From positions 21,678 to 85,677 of the forward strand of contig NZ_RCVJ01000153.1 in NCBI RefSeq assembly GCF_003667505.1: 64,000 nucleotides of DNA. The letters run 5' to 3'. The translations under genes and the position numbers were made by a program. Below, piece by piece: positions 30,382 through 39,200 of this stretch. Origin of the DNA: Micromonospora sp. BL4 (GTDB taxonomy: Bacteria; Actinomycetota; Actinomycetes; Mycobacteriales; Micromonosporaceae). Numbering within the stretch: the stretch's first letter is position 1; each line of letters starts with the position of its first letter. The notes under the pieces were generated by a model, which was given only the letters and a program-made list of their open reading frames with translations, made no database searches and had not been told where the DNA came from.

Positions 30382-31707
30382 CTACAGCTGCGGATTGGTG
30401 TCCGATTCACGCCGATGGGCGTGCCCGTCGAGAATGGCGATCACGGCCAGGATCGAACTGGCGGTGACGACCGCCGCGATCGGGGGAAGGACCACCATGG
30501 GCGGCGCTGTCACGGTCAGCGCCAGCGCGCCGAGCAGCAGTATCCGGCAGCGCGACCCGGTGGAGGTCAACTGCTCCAGATAGGTCCGCCCGATCAGGAA
30601 CAGCACCGGGCCGCCGAAGACGACGACCACCAGGGCCCAGTCGATCGGCGGGTCCGGATTTTCCATGATCTGTCCGAAGCCGACCGCGAGGCAGATGATG
30701 CCGCCGACGATGAGCAGCAGGCTGAAGCTCGCCCACCGGGACAGTTGCATCCCCTCGCCGGCCGAGCTGGCGGTCGTGTCCCGATCCGGGCCCGCGTGGT
30801 AGAAGTAGATCCGCCAGAACGCCACCACCGCCACGAACGAGGCGACAAGGGTGACGGTCCGCAGGGTCGAGAAGCCCGGGAAACTGATGGTGAGGCCGGC
30901 TTCGAGCACCACCTCGGCGAGCGCGATCATGAAGAACTGGTTGTACCGCTCGGCGAGGTGCATGGAGGAGACCTCGGACAGGGCGTCGCGGCGTGCCCTG
31001 GCGAACCCGAGGGCGGGCCAGTTGGCGGCCGCCCCGATGACCTCGATGACGAGGGCGATGGTCCAGAAGACGCCGCGGCCCAGCCCTCCGCTGATGCCGC
31101 CGCCGATCCACAGCACGCCGGACACCGCGTGCCAGCTCAGCACCCGGACCGAGACCTCCCGCATCGGGTGACCCCGCAGGGCCCACGTCAGGTACAGCGG
31201 GCGGCCGACCTGGATCAGGACGTACGCGCAGGCGAAGATCACACCGCGCTGACCGAACGCCTGCGGCAGCGTGACCGCCAGGACCAGCGTGCCGAACATC
31301 GTCGCCAGCAGCACGATCTGAATGTCGGTGCGACGCGGGTCGTAGGTGCTCGCCATCAGGGAGTTGAGCGACCAGATCATCCACATCGCCGCGAAGAACA
31401 GCAGGGTCTGACCCGCCTCCGACAGCAGCGAGTGCCGGACGATGGTCAGGTCGTCGGCGACCCGTCCGGCGAGGCGGGCGAGCGCGAAGACATAGACGAT
31501 GTCGAAGAGCAGCTCCAGGACTGTCGCCCGGGGCGGGCTCCTGCTGTCGCCGAGCCCTCGAACCGCTGCGCCCGTCACCACGGAGGGTTCAGCTACCGGC
31601 CGAGGCCGCCGGCACGGGCACCGGGGCGTCCGGTCGCCAAGCCGGGCAGCGATGCTGGGTGATTCGCTCCATCGTCCCCGCGCCTCCTCGCCGGCAGTCC
31701 AACTCAT
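30382..31707 (-). CDS. Low temperature requirement protein A (LtrA) family membrane protein
   Basis: Up to 441 aa; the LtrA domain begins at ATVLELLFDIVYVFALARLAGRVADD with the signature E-L-x-F-D-x-V-Y/F-V-F-A. About ten membrane helices follow, with conserved YDPRRTDIQIVLLATMFGTL and HLAERYNQFFMIALAEVVLEAG. LtrA proteins are integral membrane proteins of unknown biochemical function first linked to cold growth in Listeria. The start is uncertain: ATG 31707 gives about 60 non-conserved residues, whereas GTG 31581 or 31578 would begin closer to the domain. None has a good ribosome binding site, but a TAAAAT hexamer (31720-31725) lies 12 nt upstream of ATG 31707, so a leaderless or near-leaderless start is possible. 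Confidence 0.75.
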   Translation of the reverse strand: MSWTAGEEARGRWSESPSIAARLGDRTPRCPCRRPRPVAEPSVVTGAAVRGLGDSRSPPRATVLELLFDIVYVFALARLAGRVADDLTIVRHSLLSEAGQTLLFFAAMWMIWSLNSLMASTYDPRRTDIQIVLLATMFGTLVLAVTLPQAFGQRGVIFACAYVLIQVGRPLYLTWALRGHPMREVSVRVLSWHAVSGVLWIGGGISGGLGRGVFWTIALVIEVIGAAANWPALGFARARRDALSEVSSMHLAERYNQFFMIALAEVVLEAGLTISFPGFSTLRTVTLVASFVAVVAFWRIYFYHAGPDRDTTASSAGEGMQLSRWASFSLLLIVGGIICLAVGFGQIMENPDPPIDWALVVVVFGGPVLFLIGRTYLEQLTSTGSRCRILLLGALALTVTAPPMVVLPPIAAVVTASSILAVIAILDGHAHRRESDTNPQL

Positions 31708-31767
31708 CCATGATGAGGTATTTTATCCCTTTGGCCGGTTCCGCACGTCCGAATCCGGGCGGCCGGA

Positions 31768-33303
31768 TCACCGCGCCACGGGACGGGCCCCGGCCGGTTC
31801 GACGCGCTCCGTCGCGCCGCCACCGGCGGTACGCCGGATCATGCGGGGCGTCACCCTGCGGTAGGAGCGCGGGTCGACGGGCAGCAACCACTGCCGGGCC
31901 CGTGTCAGCCGACCGAGGTTGAGCCCGAGCTCATCGAGCACCTCGTCGATGTTGTGCATCGAGAACGGGATGACGTTCGTACCCCGGGCGTGCCGTCCGT
32001 TGGTCCGCGCCGCCATCCATGCCACCCGCTCGCGAACCTCCTCGCGCATCCGATCCGGGGGCGGCAGGGTGACCCCGCCGCGCAGGTGGGCGGCGGTCCA
32101 GACCGCCGCCATCTCCGCGCTCAGCGGGCTGAAGAACGACGAGTTGTAGCCGGCGAAGGTCAGGTGCGGAACGTCGATCGGCAGGATCTGGCGGTAGAGC
32201 ATGAAGTTGCCGGCGGCGTCCTGGAGCCGGGCGTGCAGCGCGTCATCGAAGAACGGAACGTGCTGCCGGAAGCCGGTGCCACAGATCACCAGGTCCGCGG
32301 CGAGCACCGTACCGTCGCCGAGGCGGGCGGCCGGTCGACCGCCGTCGACCACAAGCTCCCTGATCGTCTGGTCCCGGTGAACGGTGATGCGGCCGTCGGC
32401 GACACGCTCGAAGAAGCCCTCGGTCGCGAGGCTGACGGTGCTGCGGGCGATGTCCTGGAAGGTGCCGTTCGGCACGAGGCCCAACTCGCGCAGCTTGAGC
32501 TGCCTGGTCGCTACCGACCCGACGCTGTCGAGCAGCGTACGGCGCAGACCGTCTCCCGGACCGTGCAGGAACCGCTCGACGCCCTTGAGGCTGAGGTAGC
32601 GGAACAGCGCCTCACCCATCCGGGTGAGCAGGAGGTACTTGTAGTTGAGCGCGCCGCCGAGCTTCCGGGGCATCTTCCAGAGCAGCTCGCGGGCCACCAG
32701 GTGGGTCTGTGCGGCGACATCGCTCAGCGGGACCGTCACGTCACAGGAGGACTTGCCGTAGCCGACGACCAGGACGTTCTTTCCCCGGGCCTCCGCGAGG
32801 TCACGGAAGTCGCCCGCCGCCAGGACGCGTCCCCCGGCGGCGGTGAAGTCCTCGCGGCCGTCGAAGGACGGGACCAGCGGATCGGAGAAGATGCCGTTGG
32901 CGACGATGAGGTGGTCGTACCGCTCGACGGTCACCGGGTCCGCCCCCGCCGGGCGGGACGTGAGCAGCCACCCGGTCTCGTCGTCCAGAAGCGCCGCGGA
33001 GACGACCTCGGTGGAGAGACGCAGGACGGCGCCGAGCCCGAACATCTCCACATAGCTCTCCAGGTACTGCTGGACCTGCTCCCCCGTCGGCCACTGCGGG
33101 TAGTGCGCGGGCATCGGAAGGTCGGAGAGGTGGTAGGTGCCCTTGTCGTTCTGGGTGCGAAGGCCGGGGTACCGACGGGTACGGCTCCAGACCCCGCCGA
33201 CGTCGGGCGCCTTGTCGAACACGGTGACGTCGAAGCCACTCTGCCGCAGCACCTTCGCTGCGCTCAGGCCGGCGAATCCAGCGCCGACGACGGCAATCCT
33301 CAT
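31768..33303 (-). CDS. FAD/NADPH-dependent flavin monooxygenase
   Basis: 511 aa, class B flavoprotein monooxygenase type. The FAD-binding Rossmann motif is VVGAGFAGLSAAKVL (5-19), followed by FDKAPDVGGVWSRTRRYPGL. NADPH-binding is VLVVGYGKSSCDVTVPL (~180), and the C-terminal ICGTGFR is the conserved linking motif. A perfect FMO fingerprint is not seen, so it could be an FMO-like or Baeyer-Villiger-like oxygenase. ATG at 33303 has CCGGAGG upstream. It is divergent from an AraC regulator with tandem TCCGCTG(C/T)GCGC repeats between them, suggesting substrate-induced expression. The substrate is unknown. Confidence 0.8.
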   Translation of the reverse strand: MRIAVVGAGFAGLSAAKVLRQSGFDVTVFDKAPDVGGVWSRTRRYPGLRTQNDKGTYHLSDLPMPAHYPQWPTGEQVQQYLESYVEMFGLGAVLRLSTEVVSAALLDDETGWLLTSRPAGADPVTVERYDHLIVANGIFSDPLVPSFDGREDFTAAGGRVLAAGDFRDLAEARGKNVLVVGYGKSSCDVTVPLSDVAAQTHLVARELLWKMPRKLGGALNYKYLLLTRMGEALFRYLSLKGVERFLHGPGDGLRRTLLDSVGSVATRQLKLRELGLVPNGTFQDIARSTVSLATEGFFERVADGRITVHRDQTIRELVVDGGRPAARLGDGTVLAADLVICGTGFRQHVPFFDDALHARLQDAAGNFMLYRQILPIDVPHLTFAGYNSSFFSPLSAEMAAVWTAAHLRGGVTLPPPDRMREEVRERVAWMAARTNGRHARGTNVIPFSMHNIDEVLDELGLNLGRLTRARQWLLPVDPRSYRRVTPRMIRRTAGGGATERVEPAGARPVAR

Positions 33304-33402
33304 GGCAGCCTCCGGTGAGTGTGTGACCCGCTGGCGAGGTACGACGGCAGCAGGGGCGCCGACGGTGTCAGCACGCTAACGGGGGCGGCGGAGGGTCCGC
33401 TA

Positions 33403-33434
33403 TCCGCTGCGCGCGGGCTGTGTCCGCTGTGCGC
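33403..33434. promoter_or_regulatory. Tandem AraC-type operator between monooxygenase and regulator
   Basis: TCCGCTGCGCGC (33403-33414) and TCCGCTGTGCGC (33423-33434) are direct repeats 20 bp apart, 100-131 bp upstream of the monooxygenase start. Two direct half-sites spaced two helical turns apart are the standard AraC-family binding geometry. Confidence 0.6.
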
Positions 33435-33538
33435 AGTCGGCAGCCGAGCTGTTCCTTGTCGGGTCGGCGGCTTTCCTGTACGGCCCGGCCGGGTCGCGTC
33501 CTAGGGTCAGCGCAACAGGGCGCCGCGGGAGGTGTCGG

Positions 33539-34501
33539 ATGGATGCTGTGACGGTCCGGACGGACGACGTCGAGCACGCGCGTGCCGAGGTGGGTCGCGT
33601 CTTCTGCCCGCACCGGCTCACACCACAGGCGGGAGTCCGCGACGTTCGGCTGCGGATGGCGGCACGCCGCCTGGACGGCGTGGGCGTCATCGACCTCGAC
33701 TACGGCCAGGCGGTGCGGATCCAACCCGGCCCGCTGGAGACCTTCTACCTCGTGCAGATTCCACTCGACGGCAGCACGATGGTCCGGCACGCCGGCGACA
33801 GCGTGACCTCGACGCCCGACGTCGCCTCCGTCCTCTCCCCCTACGAGGCGTCGGACATGCACTGGTCCGCCGGTTCGCCGCACCGGATCTTCTACGCCGA
33901 CCGGCGCACCGTCGACCGGGAGCTCGGCCGTCTGCTGGGTCGTCCGGTGGACGGCCCGGTCCGGTTCGACATCGGCATGACCATGACCACGGCCGCCGCG
34001 AAGGCGTGGACGCGCGGTGTGGACTTCCTCGCCGACGAACTCTCGCAGCCGATGGACGCTTCCCTGCTCGACCACCCTCAGGTCGCCGCCCGGTTCGAGC
34101 AGGGACTCATCGGCAAGTTGTTGCTGGCCCACCGGCACACCTACACCGACCAGCTCGCCGAGCCGGCGCGCCACGCGTCCCCCGGGCGTCTCGTGCGCCG
34201 GGCCTGCGCCCTGATCGCGGACCACCACGACGAGGCACTGACCGTCGGGGATGTGGCGGAGGCGCTCCGGGTCAGCGTACGAACGCTGCAGGACTGCTTC
34301 CGCCGCGAGTTGCGGACCACGCCGACGGCGTACCTGCGGGGATGCCGCCTCGAGGCGGTCCACCGTGCGCTGCGCGCGGCCGGTCCCGGTACGTCCGTGA
34401 CGGGCATCGCCGTGCAACACGGGTTCGTCCATCTTGGCCGCTTCGCCAACGACTACCGGGTGCGCTTCGGCGAGTCGCCGTCGACGACCCTGCGGGGCTG
34501 A
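33539..34501 (+). CDS. AraC-family transcriptional activator
   Basis: 320 aa. The N-terminal ~180 residues match the AraC-binding-like effector domain of the AlkS/ThcR/oxygenase-regulator group (LETFYLVQIPLDGSTMVRHAG, SPYEASDMHWSAGSPHRIFY). The C-terminus has the double helix-turn-helix: LTVGDVAEALRVSVRTLQDCFRRE and ITGIA-type VTGIAVQHGFVHLGRFANDYRVRFGESP. ATG at 33539 has GGGAGG at 6 nt. It is transcribed away from the flavin monooxygenase with a tandem repeat between them and most likely activates that gene. It ends 20 bp from the convergent kinase gene. Confidence 0.85.
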   Translation: MDAVTVRTDDVEHARAEVGRVFCPHRLTPQAGVRDVRLRMAARRLDGVGVIDLDYGQAVRIQPGPLETFYLVQIPLDGSTMVRHAGDSVTSTPDVASVLSPYEASDMHWSAGSPHRIFYADRRTVDRELGRLLGRPVDGPVRFDIGMTMTTAAAKAWTRGVDFLADELSQPMDASLLDHPQVAARFEQGLIGKLLLAHRHTYTDQLAEPARHASPGRLVRRACALIADHHDEALTVGDVAEALRVSVRTLQDCFRRELRTTPTAYLRGCRLEAVHRALRAAGPGTSVTGIAVQHGFVHLGRFANDYRVRFGESPSTTLRG

Positions 34502-34521
34502 CGGTCTCCGCCCCTCGTACG

Positions 34522-35463
34522 TCAGCGGTGCATGTGCAGGCGGATCGTGGTGGCGCCGGGCACGGTGTGGATGCGCACGAGATCGCAGAGTTGGTTGACC
34601 AGGAGGAGGCCTCGGCTGCCGGGCTGCTGCGGCGGCACGGGGAGCCGGCCGGCGAGCGGATTGGCGATGTGCCCGGTATCGGTGAGTTGGCAGATCAGCC
34701 GGGTGTCGTCGGTCCAGATCGCGAGGGTGCCGCCGGCGGCGGTGTGCTTGATCGTGTTCGCGGCCAGTTCGCTGACCGCCAGGGTGAGGTCGGAGACCCG
34801 GTCGGGGGACAGGCCGGCCGCGAGGGCCTCGGCGGCCACCACCCGGCGGATGACCGAGAGGGCTTGCAGGTCGATGGCGACGGTGATCGCCTGGGCGGGC
34901 GGGTCCTCCAGCGGCAGATTGAACCCCGCGGCCACCGCGATCGGGTCCGCGTAGTGCGGGCTCACCCGCACCGCGCTACCCATCTGCACGACGGGATGGG
35001 TGCGGCGGGCGTCGTCGAGCCAGCGTCGGTCCAGGTGACCGGTGTGGTAGGGGCAGAGGATGGTGGCCTGCCGGCCGGCGAACGCGGCGTTGATCAGTGC
35101 CTCGTGCTGGGCACAGGCGGGATATTCGGTCGCGGTACGCCCGGCCCAGATCGGTTCACCGATGATGCGCACCCGCTTGCCGGCGTGCGCGGCGGCGAAG
35201 GCGAGCAGGACGCCCGGAATGATCCGCCCGGGGTTGCGCCCGGCCACGCTCATGTCGTGCAGCTGCACCCGGACCGCGTCGGCGCCGAGCGCGGCCCGGA
35301 TGTGGTCGAGGCTCTCCCCCGGGACGGCGACCATGACCGGCTCGTCGGCGGCGAGACCGGCCCGGATGAACGGCAGCGTGCCGGCCAGGTATTCCTCCTG
35401 GTCCGCGTAGAAGAGAGCGGGATGCACGAAGCTGTCGATCCTGGTGGCGACGGAGATACTCAA
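34522..35463 (-). CDS. MEDS-domain sensor with HATPase_c_2 anti-sigma kinase domain
   Basis: 313 aa, soluble. N-terminal ~190 residues form a MEDS (methanogen/methylotroph DcmR sensory) domain: HPALFYADQEEYLAGTLPFIRAGL, GRIIPGVLLAFAAAH, and RVRIIGEPIWAGRTATEYPAC. The C-terminal ~110 residues match RsbW-like ATPases: LTLAVSELAANTIKHTAAGG (N-box) and GSRGLLLVNQLCDLVRI. This combination is common in actinomycetes as a regulator of an anti-sigma or anti-anti-sigma partner. TTG start at 35463 with GGAGG at 7 nt. It lies 127 bp downstream of the GAF/SpoIIE phosphatase, suggesting a kinase-phosphatase switch. Confidence 0.85.
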   Translation of the reverse strand: MSISVATRIDSFVHPALFYADQEEYLAGTLPFIRAGLAADEPVMVAVPGESLDHIRAALGADAVRVQLHDMSVAGRNPGRIIPGVLLAFAAAHAGKRVRIIGEPIWAGRTATEYPACAQHEALINAAFAGRQATILCPYHTGHLDRRWLDDARRTHPVVQMGSAVRVSPHYADPIAVAAGFNLPLEDPPAQAITVAIDLQALSVIRRVVAAEALAAGLSPDRVSDLTLAVSELAANTIKHTAAGGTLAIWTDDTRLICQLTDTGHIANPLAGRLPVPPQQPGSRGLLLVNQLCDLVRIHTVPGATTIRLHMHR

Positions 35464-35590
35464 GCGGTGGCCTCCGAGGTGCGTGATCCGACCGCCTCGT
35501 CGGCCCCGACAGGATCAGGCCGGGGACCTGCGTGGCGCCGGTCAGGTGCAGTGTACGGGCGACAGCTCGGGAACAGCCGGTCAGAGTCGT

Positions 35591-36799
35591 TCACTGGATA
35601 CGTCCGCCGGCTGAGTGGATGGCCAGCAGGGCGATGTCGTCGGTGGCCTGCTCGCGGGCGAGCATGGTCATGACGCGGGCGCAGACCTCCTCCGCGGGAC
35701 CTGGCTCGATCGCCTCGCGGAGTCGATCGATGCCGATGTCGATGATCTCGCCGCGGCGTTCGACGAGCCCGTCGGTGTAGCAGATCAGCACCGCGTCGGA
35801 AGGGAACGCGACCTCGGTGCACCGACGCACCGGCTGACGCGGACCGATACCCAGTGGAAGATCAACAGGAATGCTCAGCGTGTCGGCCGGGTGTCCTGGC
35901 GCGGCCAGGACGGGTTGCAGGTGCCCGGCGAGGGAGACCCGGATGGTCGCGCGATCCGGGGAGATCATGGCGTAGAGGACCGTGGCGAGGTTGCCGGTCT
36001 CGAAGTGTTGGATCTTCCGGTCGAGCAGGGTCAGCGCACTGGCCGGGTCGTCGCAGACCAGCGCGTAGGCACGCAGTGCGCTGCGGAGACGCCCCATGAC
36101 GACCGCCGAACGCAAGCCGTGGCCGGACACGTCGCCGATGACGACACCCAGCCAACCGGAGGGCAGGGTGAACACGTCGTACCAGTCGCCGCCGACGCCG
36201 GCGTCGTGACCGGGTACGTAGCGGGCCGCCATGTCCACACCGGGCGCGTCGGGCAGGTGGGTGGGTAGCAGGCTGCGTTGCAGTGCGAGGGCGGCGCTGC
36301 GGTCCAGGCCGCTGGCCTGCGTCCGACTGGCGAGGCTCGCCCGGTCGGCGGCGAGTTGCAGCAGCCGCACGTCGTCGTCGGTGAATCGGTGCGGCCGCAG
36401 GCAGCCGACATGCAGGACGCCGATCAGCTCGCCCCCGGCGAGCATGGGAACACCCAACAACGAGCGGACGCCGCGGCCGATCAGAGCTGGGTCGTCGGCG
36501 TCGGCGGCGTCGTCCAGTACGACGGGCTGCTTCTCCTGGGCGATCCGGCCGGCGAACCCGCGGCCGACCGCGATGCGGGCGCCTACCTCCCCCAGGCCCT
36601 TCGTCGCGGTGACCACCAACTGCTGAGCGTGCAGGTCCAGCAGCAGGATCGCCGCGGTGTCGACCCCCAGCACCTCTCCGACACGGTCGAGGAGCTCCTC
36701 CAGAAGGTCCTTGACGTCAAGCTGTGACAGCGCGGCATCGGTGACCGCCTCGATACGGCGCAGCCGCTCGTCGCTCCCGCTCCCCTGCACGTCAATCAC
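35591..36799 (-). CDS. GAF-domain SpoIIE/PP2C-type serine phosphatase
   Basis: 402 aa. Residues ~25-165 form a GAF domain (VGEVLGVDTAAILLLDLHAQ, GVRSLLGVPMLAGGELIGVL). Residues ~175-395 are a SpoIIE phosphatase with the metal-binding motifs GVGGDWYDVF, IGDVSGHGL, CYTDGLVERRGE and TDDIALLAI. Such enzymes dephosphorylate anti-anti-sigma (STAS) proteins, releasing sigma factors. No STAS gene is adjacent. The GTG start at 36799 has no strong ribosome binding site. The kinase-domain gene downstream on the same strand is the obvious functional counterpart. Confidence 0.88.
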   Translation of the reverse strand: MIDVQGSGSDERLRRIEAVTDAALSQLDVKDLLEELLDRVGEVLGVDTAAILLLDLHAQQLVVTATKGLGEVGARIAVGRGFAGRIAQEKQPVVLDDAADADDPALIGRGVRSLLGVPMLAGGELIGVLHVGCLRPHRFTDDDVRLLQLAADRASLASRTQASGLDRSAALALQRSLLPTHLPDAPGVDMAARYVPGHDAGVGGDWYDVFTLPSGWLGVVIGDVSGHGLRSAVVMGRLRSALRAYALVCDDPASALTLLDRKIQHFETGNLATVLYAMISPDRATIRVSLAGHLQPVLAAPGHPADTLSIPVDLPLGIGPRQPVRRCTEVAFPSDAVLICYTDGLVERRGEIIDIGIDRLREAIEPGPAEEVCARVMTMLAREQATDDIALLAIHSAGGRIQ

Positions 36800-37110
36800 G
36801 TGCAGGAGCCTAACTCGTCGCAGCCCCGGAGCAGCTCATGAGGATGTCCGCATCGTCACCCGCTGGCGAACCGCAGCGAACGTCGCCGACACGACGCGGG
36901 CCGTCTGGATGGGCAGCGCCCTGACCACCCTTTCTGGGCGGTCACTGCTGAGCGACATACCTCTGAGGCATATTTGTGCCCCGGAGGTGTATCGCTCGTT
37001 GGCGACCCAATACCCGGCATTCGCCAGAAAGACCGACCCTGATGGCGCAATGTCGGGCTGTCCGCCGTCCCGTGAACGGGCTTTCGCCAATCCGACCGGC
37101 ACCGGCCGTG
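36800..37110. other. 311-bp divergent intergenic region
   Basis: Lies between the SpoIIE phosphatase (minus) and the carboxypeptidase (plus). It holds the 36-bp inverted-repeat element at 36957-36992. I see no small gene here; open frames run through but lack ribosome binding sites. Confidence 0.5.
36957..36992 (+). promoter_or_regulatory. 36-bp AT-rich inverted-repeat element, copy B
   Basis: Starts ATACCTCTGAGGCATATTTG and ends CCCCGGAGGTGTAT; the flanks GAGCGA (36951 region) and TCGCTC (36992-36997) extend the dyad. It matches copy A at 9226-9260, which is inverted relative to it. It lies about 120 bp upstream of the carboxypeptidase ATG and 158 bp upstream of the SpoIIE phosphatase start. 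Confidence 0.6.
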
Positions 37111-38337
37111 ATGACGATTACGTTCGTTGACGTGACCGACTCACGGTTTGCCGCCGTCACGCTCAGCGCCGCGCTGGTCCTACCGGCCGTGACGATTCCG
37201 CCACCGATGCCGGCCTCCGCCGCGCCGTACGTGGCGTGCCCGGCCGTGAAACCGTCCACACCGCCGCCCACCACACCATCCCCGCCACCCGTCGACCCCA
37301 CTGACCGGGCGGTCGGGGGGCAGGCGCTCGCCACGGCAGGACTGGCGATTCCCGCGCACGCGCCGCCGGCCCCGGCGCTGACCGCCACCTCCTGGCTCGT
37401 GGCGGATCTCAACAGCGGCGACGTCCTCGGCGGGTGCGGCCCCCACGAGCGCCGAACGCCGGCCAGCGTCCAGAAACTGCTGCTGGCGGCGGCCCTGATG
37501 CCCCGCCTGGATCCGAACCAGATGGTCGAGGTGACCAGGTCGGATCTGCGCGATCTCGACCCGGCCAGTTCGCTGATGGGAGTGACCGCCGGTGGCCGGT
37601 ACTCCGTCGAGAGCCTGTGGCTGGGGCTGTTGCTCAGGTCGGGAAACGACGCGGCCAACGTGCTCGCCCGGCTCGGCGGCGGTGGTGCGGGCAGGCCGGG
37701 CGGCGTCGAGGCGATGAACGACGAGGCTCGTCGGCTGCACGCGAACCAGACCCACGCCGCGACGCCGTCGGGCCTGGACGGCCCCGGCCAGTACACGAGC
37801 GCGTACGACCTCGCGCTGATCGCACGGGCCACCTTCGCCCGGGAGGATTTCCGGCGGTACGTGGCCACGAGGGCGGCGCAGATACCGGCACAGCCCGGAA
37901 ATCCGGCATTCGTCATCACCCACGACAACACGCTGCTGGGCCACTATCCCGGGACACTCGGGGGGAAGACGGGCTTCACCGACCTGGCACGGCAGACGTA
38001 CGTCGGTGTGGCCGAACGCGACGGTCGGCGGCTCGCGGTGACCCTGCTCGGAGCGGAGACCGCGCCGCTGGGGAGCCTGGGAGAGGCTGCGGCGCTGCTC
38101 AACTGGGGCTTCGCCCTGCCCCGCGACGCCTCGGTCGGCCGCCTGGTGACACCCGACGAGAAGAAGCACGACAGCCCCGTCGTCCCCGTCAAGGGCGAAC
38201 GCCCTGTCCCGGCGGGCAGGTCGTCAATCCCGGTGCACACCGGGCTGGGTCTCGGCGCCGCCGTCCTGCTGGCCGTCCTGGTCCTGGCCGCGCCGTGGCG
38301 ACGCAGAGCCGCACGACAGGATGCCGGCGGGCAGTAG
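37111..38337 (+). CDS. dacC: Secreted, membrane-anchored D-alanyl-D-alanine carboxypeptidase
   Basis: 408 aa. Signal peptide (hydrophobic AAVTLSAALVLPAVTIPPP) and a Pro-rich linker precede an S11 penicillin-binding domain: Ser nucleophile in SVQK (Ser-x-x-Lys, ~125), SGN in LLRSGNDAANVLARL (~180) and KTG in LGGKTGFTDLARQ (~285). A C-terminal membrane helix (GLGLGAAVLLAVLVLAAPWRR) is the usual S11 anchor. It removes the terminal D-Ala from peptidoglycan stem peptides. ATG at 37111 is chosen because the signal peptide follows; an ATG at 37042 would add an unlikely cytoplasmic stretch. The subgroup symbol is tentative. It carries inverted-repeat element B upstream. Confidence 0.82.
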   Translation: MTITFVDVTDSRFAAVTLSAALVLPAVTIPPPMPASAAPYVACPAVKPSTPPPTTPSPPPVDPTDRAVGGQALATAGLAIPAHAPPAPALTATSWLVADLNSGDVLGGCGPHERRTPASVQKLLLAAALMPRLDPNQMVEVTRSDLRDLDPASSLMGVTAGGRYSVESLWLGLLLRSGNDAANVLARLGGGGAGRPGGVEAMNDEARRLHANQTHAATPSGLDGPGQYTSAYDLALIARATFAREDFRRYVATRAAQIPAQPGNPAFVITHDNTLLGHYPGTLGGKTGFTDLARQTYVGVAERDGRRLAVTLLGAETAPLGSLGEAAALLNWGFALPRDASVGRLVTPDEKKHDSPVVPVKGERPVPAGRSSIPVHTGLGLGAAVLLAVLVLAAPWRRRAARQDAGGQ

Positions 38338-38351
38338 CGAGCGGGTCGCGG

Positions 38352-39200
38352 TCACACGTTGTGGCGGTCGTCGGCCGGCAACTGCGGCGGCTCCGGAGGT
38401 TCCGGGGCCTGGTCCGGCTGACCGAGCTGCGCGACATGGGTCGGGTCGAGGACCCGGGAGAGGAACGAGCGGGTGCGTTCGTGCTGCGGCGCGCCCAGCA
38501 CCTCTCGCGGCGGCCCCTGCTCGACCACCACCCCGCCGTCCATGAACACGACCCGGTCGGCGACGTCCCGGGCGAACGCCATCTCGTGGGTGACCACCAT
38601 CATCGTCATGCCGTCCTCGGCCAGCTTGCGCATGACGGTGAGCACGTCGCCGACCAGTTCCGGGTCGAGGGCGGAGGTCGGCTCGTCGAAGAGCATCAGC
38701 TTGGGCTCCATCGACAGCGATCGGGCGATCGCCGCGCGCTGCTGCTGCCCACCGGAGAGTTGCGCCGGGAACGCGCCGGCCTTGTCGGTCAGGCCGACCC
38801 GCTCGAGGTTGTCCCGCGCGATCCGCTCGGCCTCGGCACGGCCACGGCGCAGCACCCGACGCTGGGCGATGGTGAGGTTGTCGAGCACGGTCAGGTGCGG
38901 GAAGAGGTTGAACGACTGGAAGACCATGCCGATGCCGCGGCGTACGGAATCGATCTCGACGTCCGGGTCGGTCACCTCGACACCGTCGACCCAGATCTTG
39001 CCGGCGGTCGGCTCCTCCAGCAGGTTGACGCAGCGCAGCAACGTCGACTTGCCGGAACCGGACGGCCCGATGACGCAGACCACCTCGCCGTGGCCGACCT
39101 CGAAGTCGATGCCCTTGAGCACTTCCAGCGGCCCGAACGACTTGTGCAGATCGCGGATCTCGACGGCGGGCCGGGGTTGGGTAGTCGTCATGCGGATCAC
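38352..39200 (-). CDS. glnQ: Amino-acid ABC transporter ATP-binding protein (GlnQ type)
   Basis: 282 aa. Walker A GPSGSGKSTLLR, Q-loop FQSFNLFPH, signature LSGGQQQRAAIARSL and Walker B LMLFDEPTSALDP are all present; length exceeds GlnQ (~240) by a Pro/Gln-rich C-terminal tail (PDQAPEPPEPPQLPADD). It drives import of a polar amino acid through the permease encoded just upstream. GTG 39200 gives the 4-bp GTGA overlap with the permease stop and AAGG at 5 nt; ATG 39191 is the alternative. The subclass symbol rests on family likeness; the actual amino acid is unknown. Confidence 0.85.
   Translation of the reverse strand: MIRMTTTQPRPAVEIRDLHKSFGPLEVLKGIDFEVGHGEVVCVIGPSGSGKSTLLRCVNLLEEPTAGKIWVDGVEVTDPDVEIDSVRRGIGMVFQSFNLFPHLTVLDNLTIAQRRVLRRGRAEAERIARDNLERVGLTDKAGAFPAQLSGGQQQRAAIARSLSMEPKLMLFDEPTSALDPELVGDVLTVMRKLAEDGMTMMVVTHEMAFARDVADRVVFMDGGVVVEQGPPREVLGAPQHERTRSFLSRVLDPTHVAQLGQPDQAPEPPEPPQLPADDRHNV

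Noticed and set aside
30207..30410. 67-codon minus-strand ORF between GNAT and LtrA genes
   Set aside because: No ribosome binding site, overlaps the LtrA 3' end, and has Ser/Arg/Cys-rich composition typical of chance frames.
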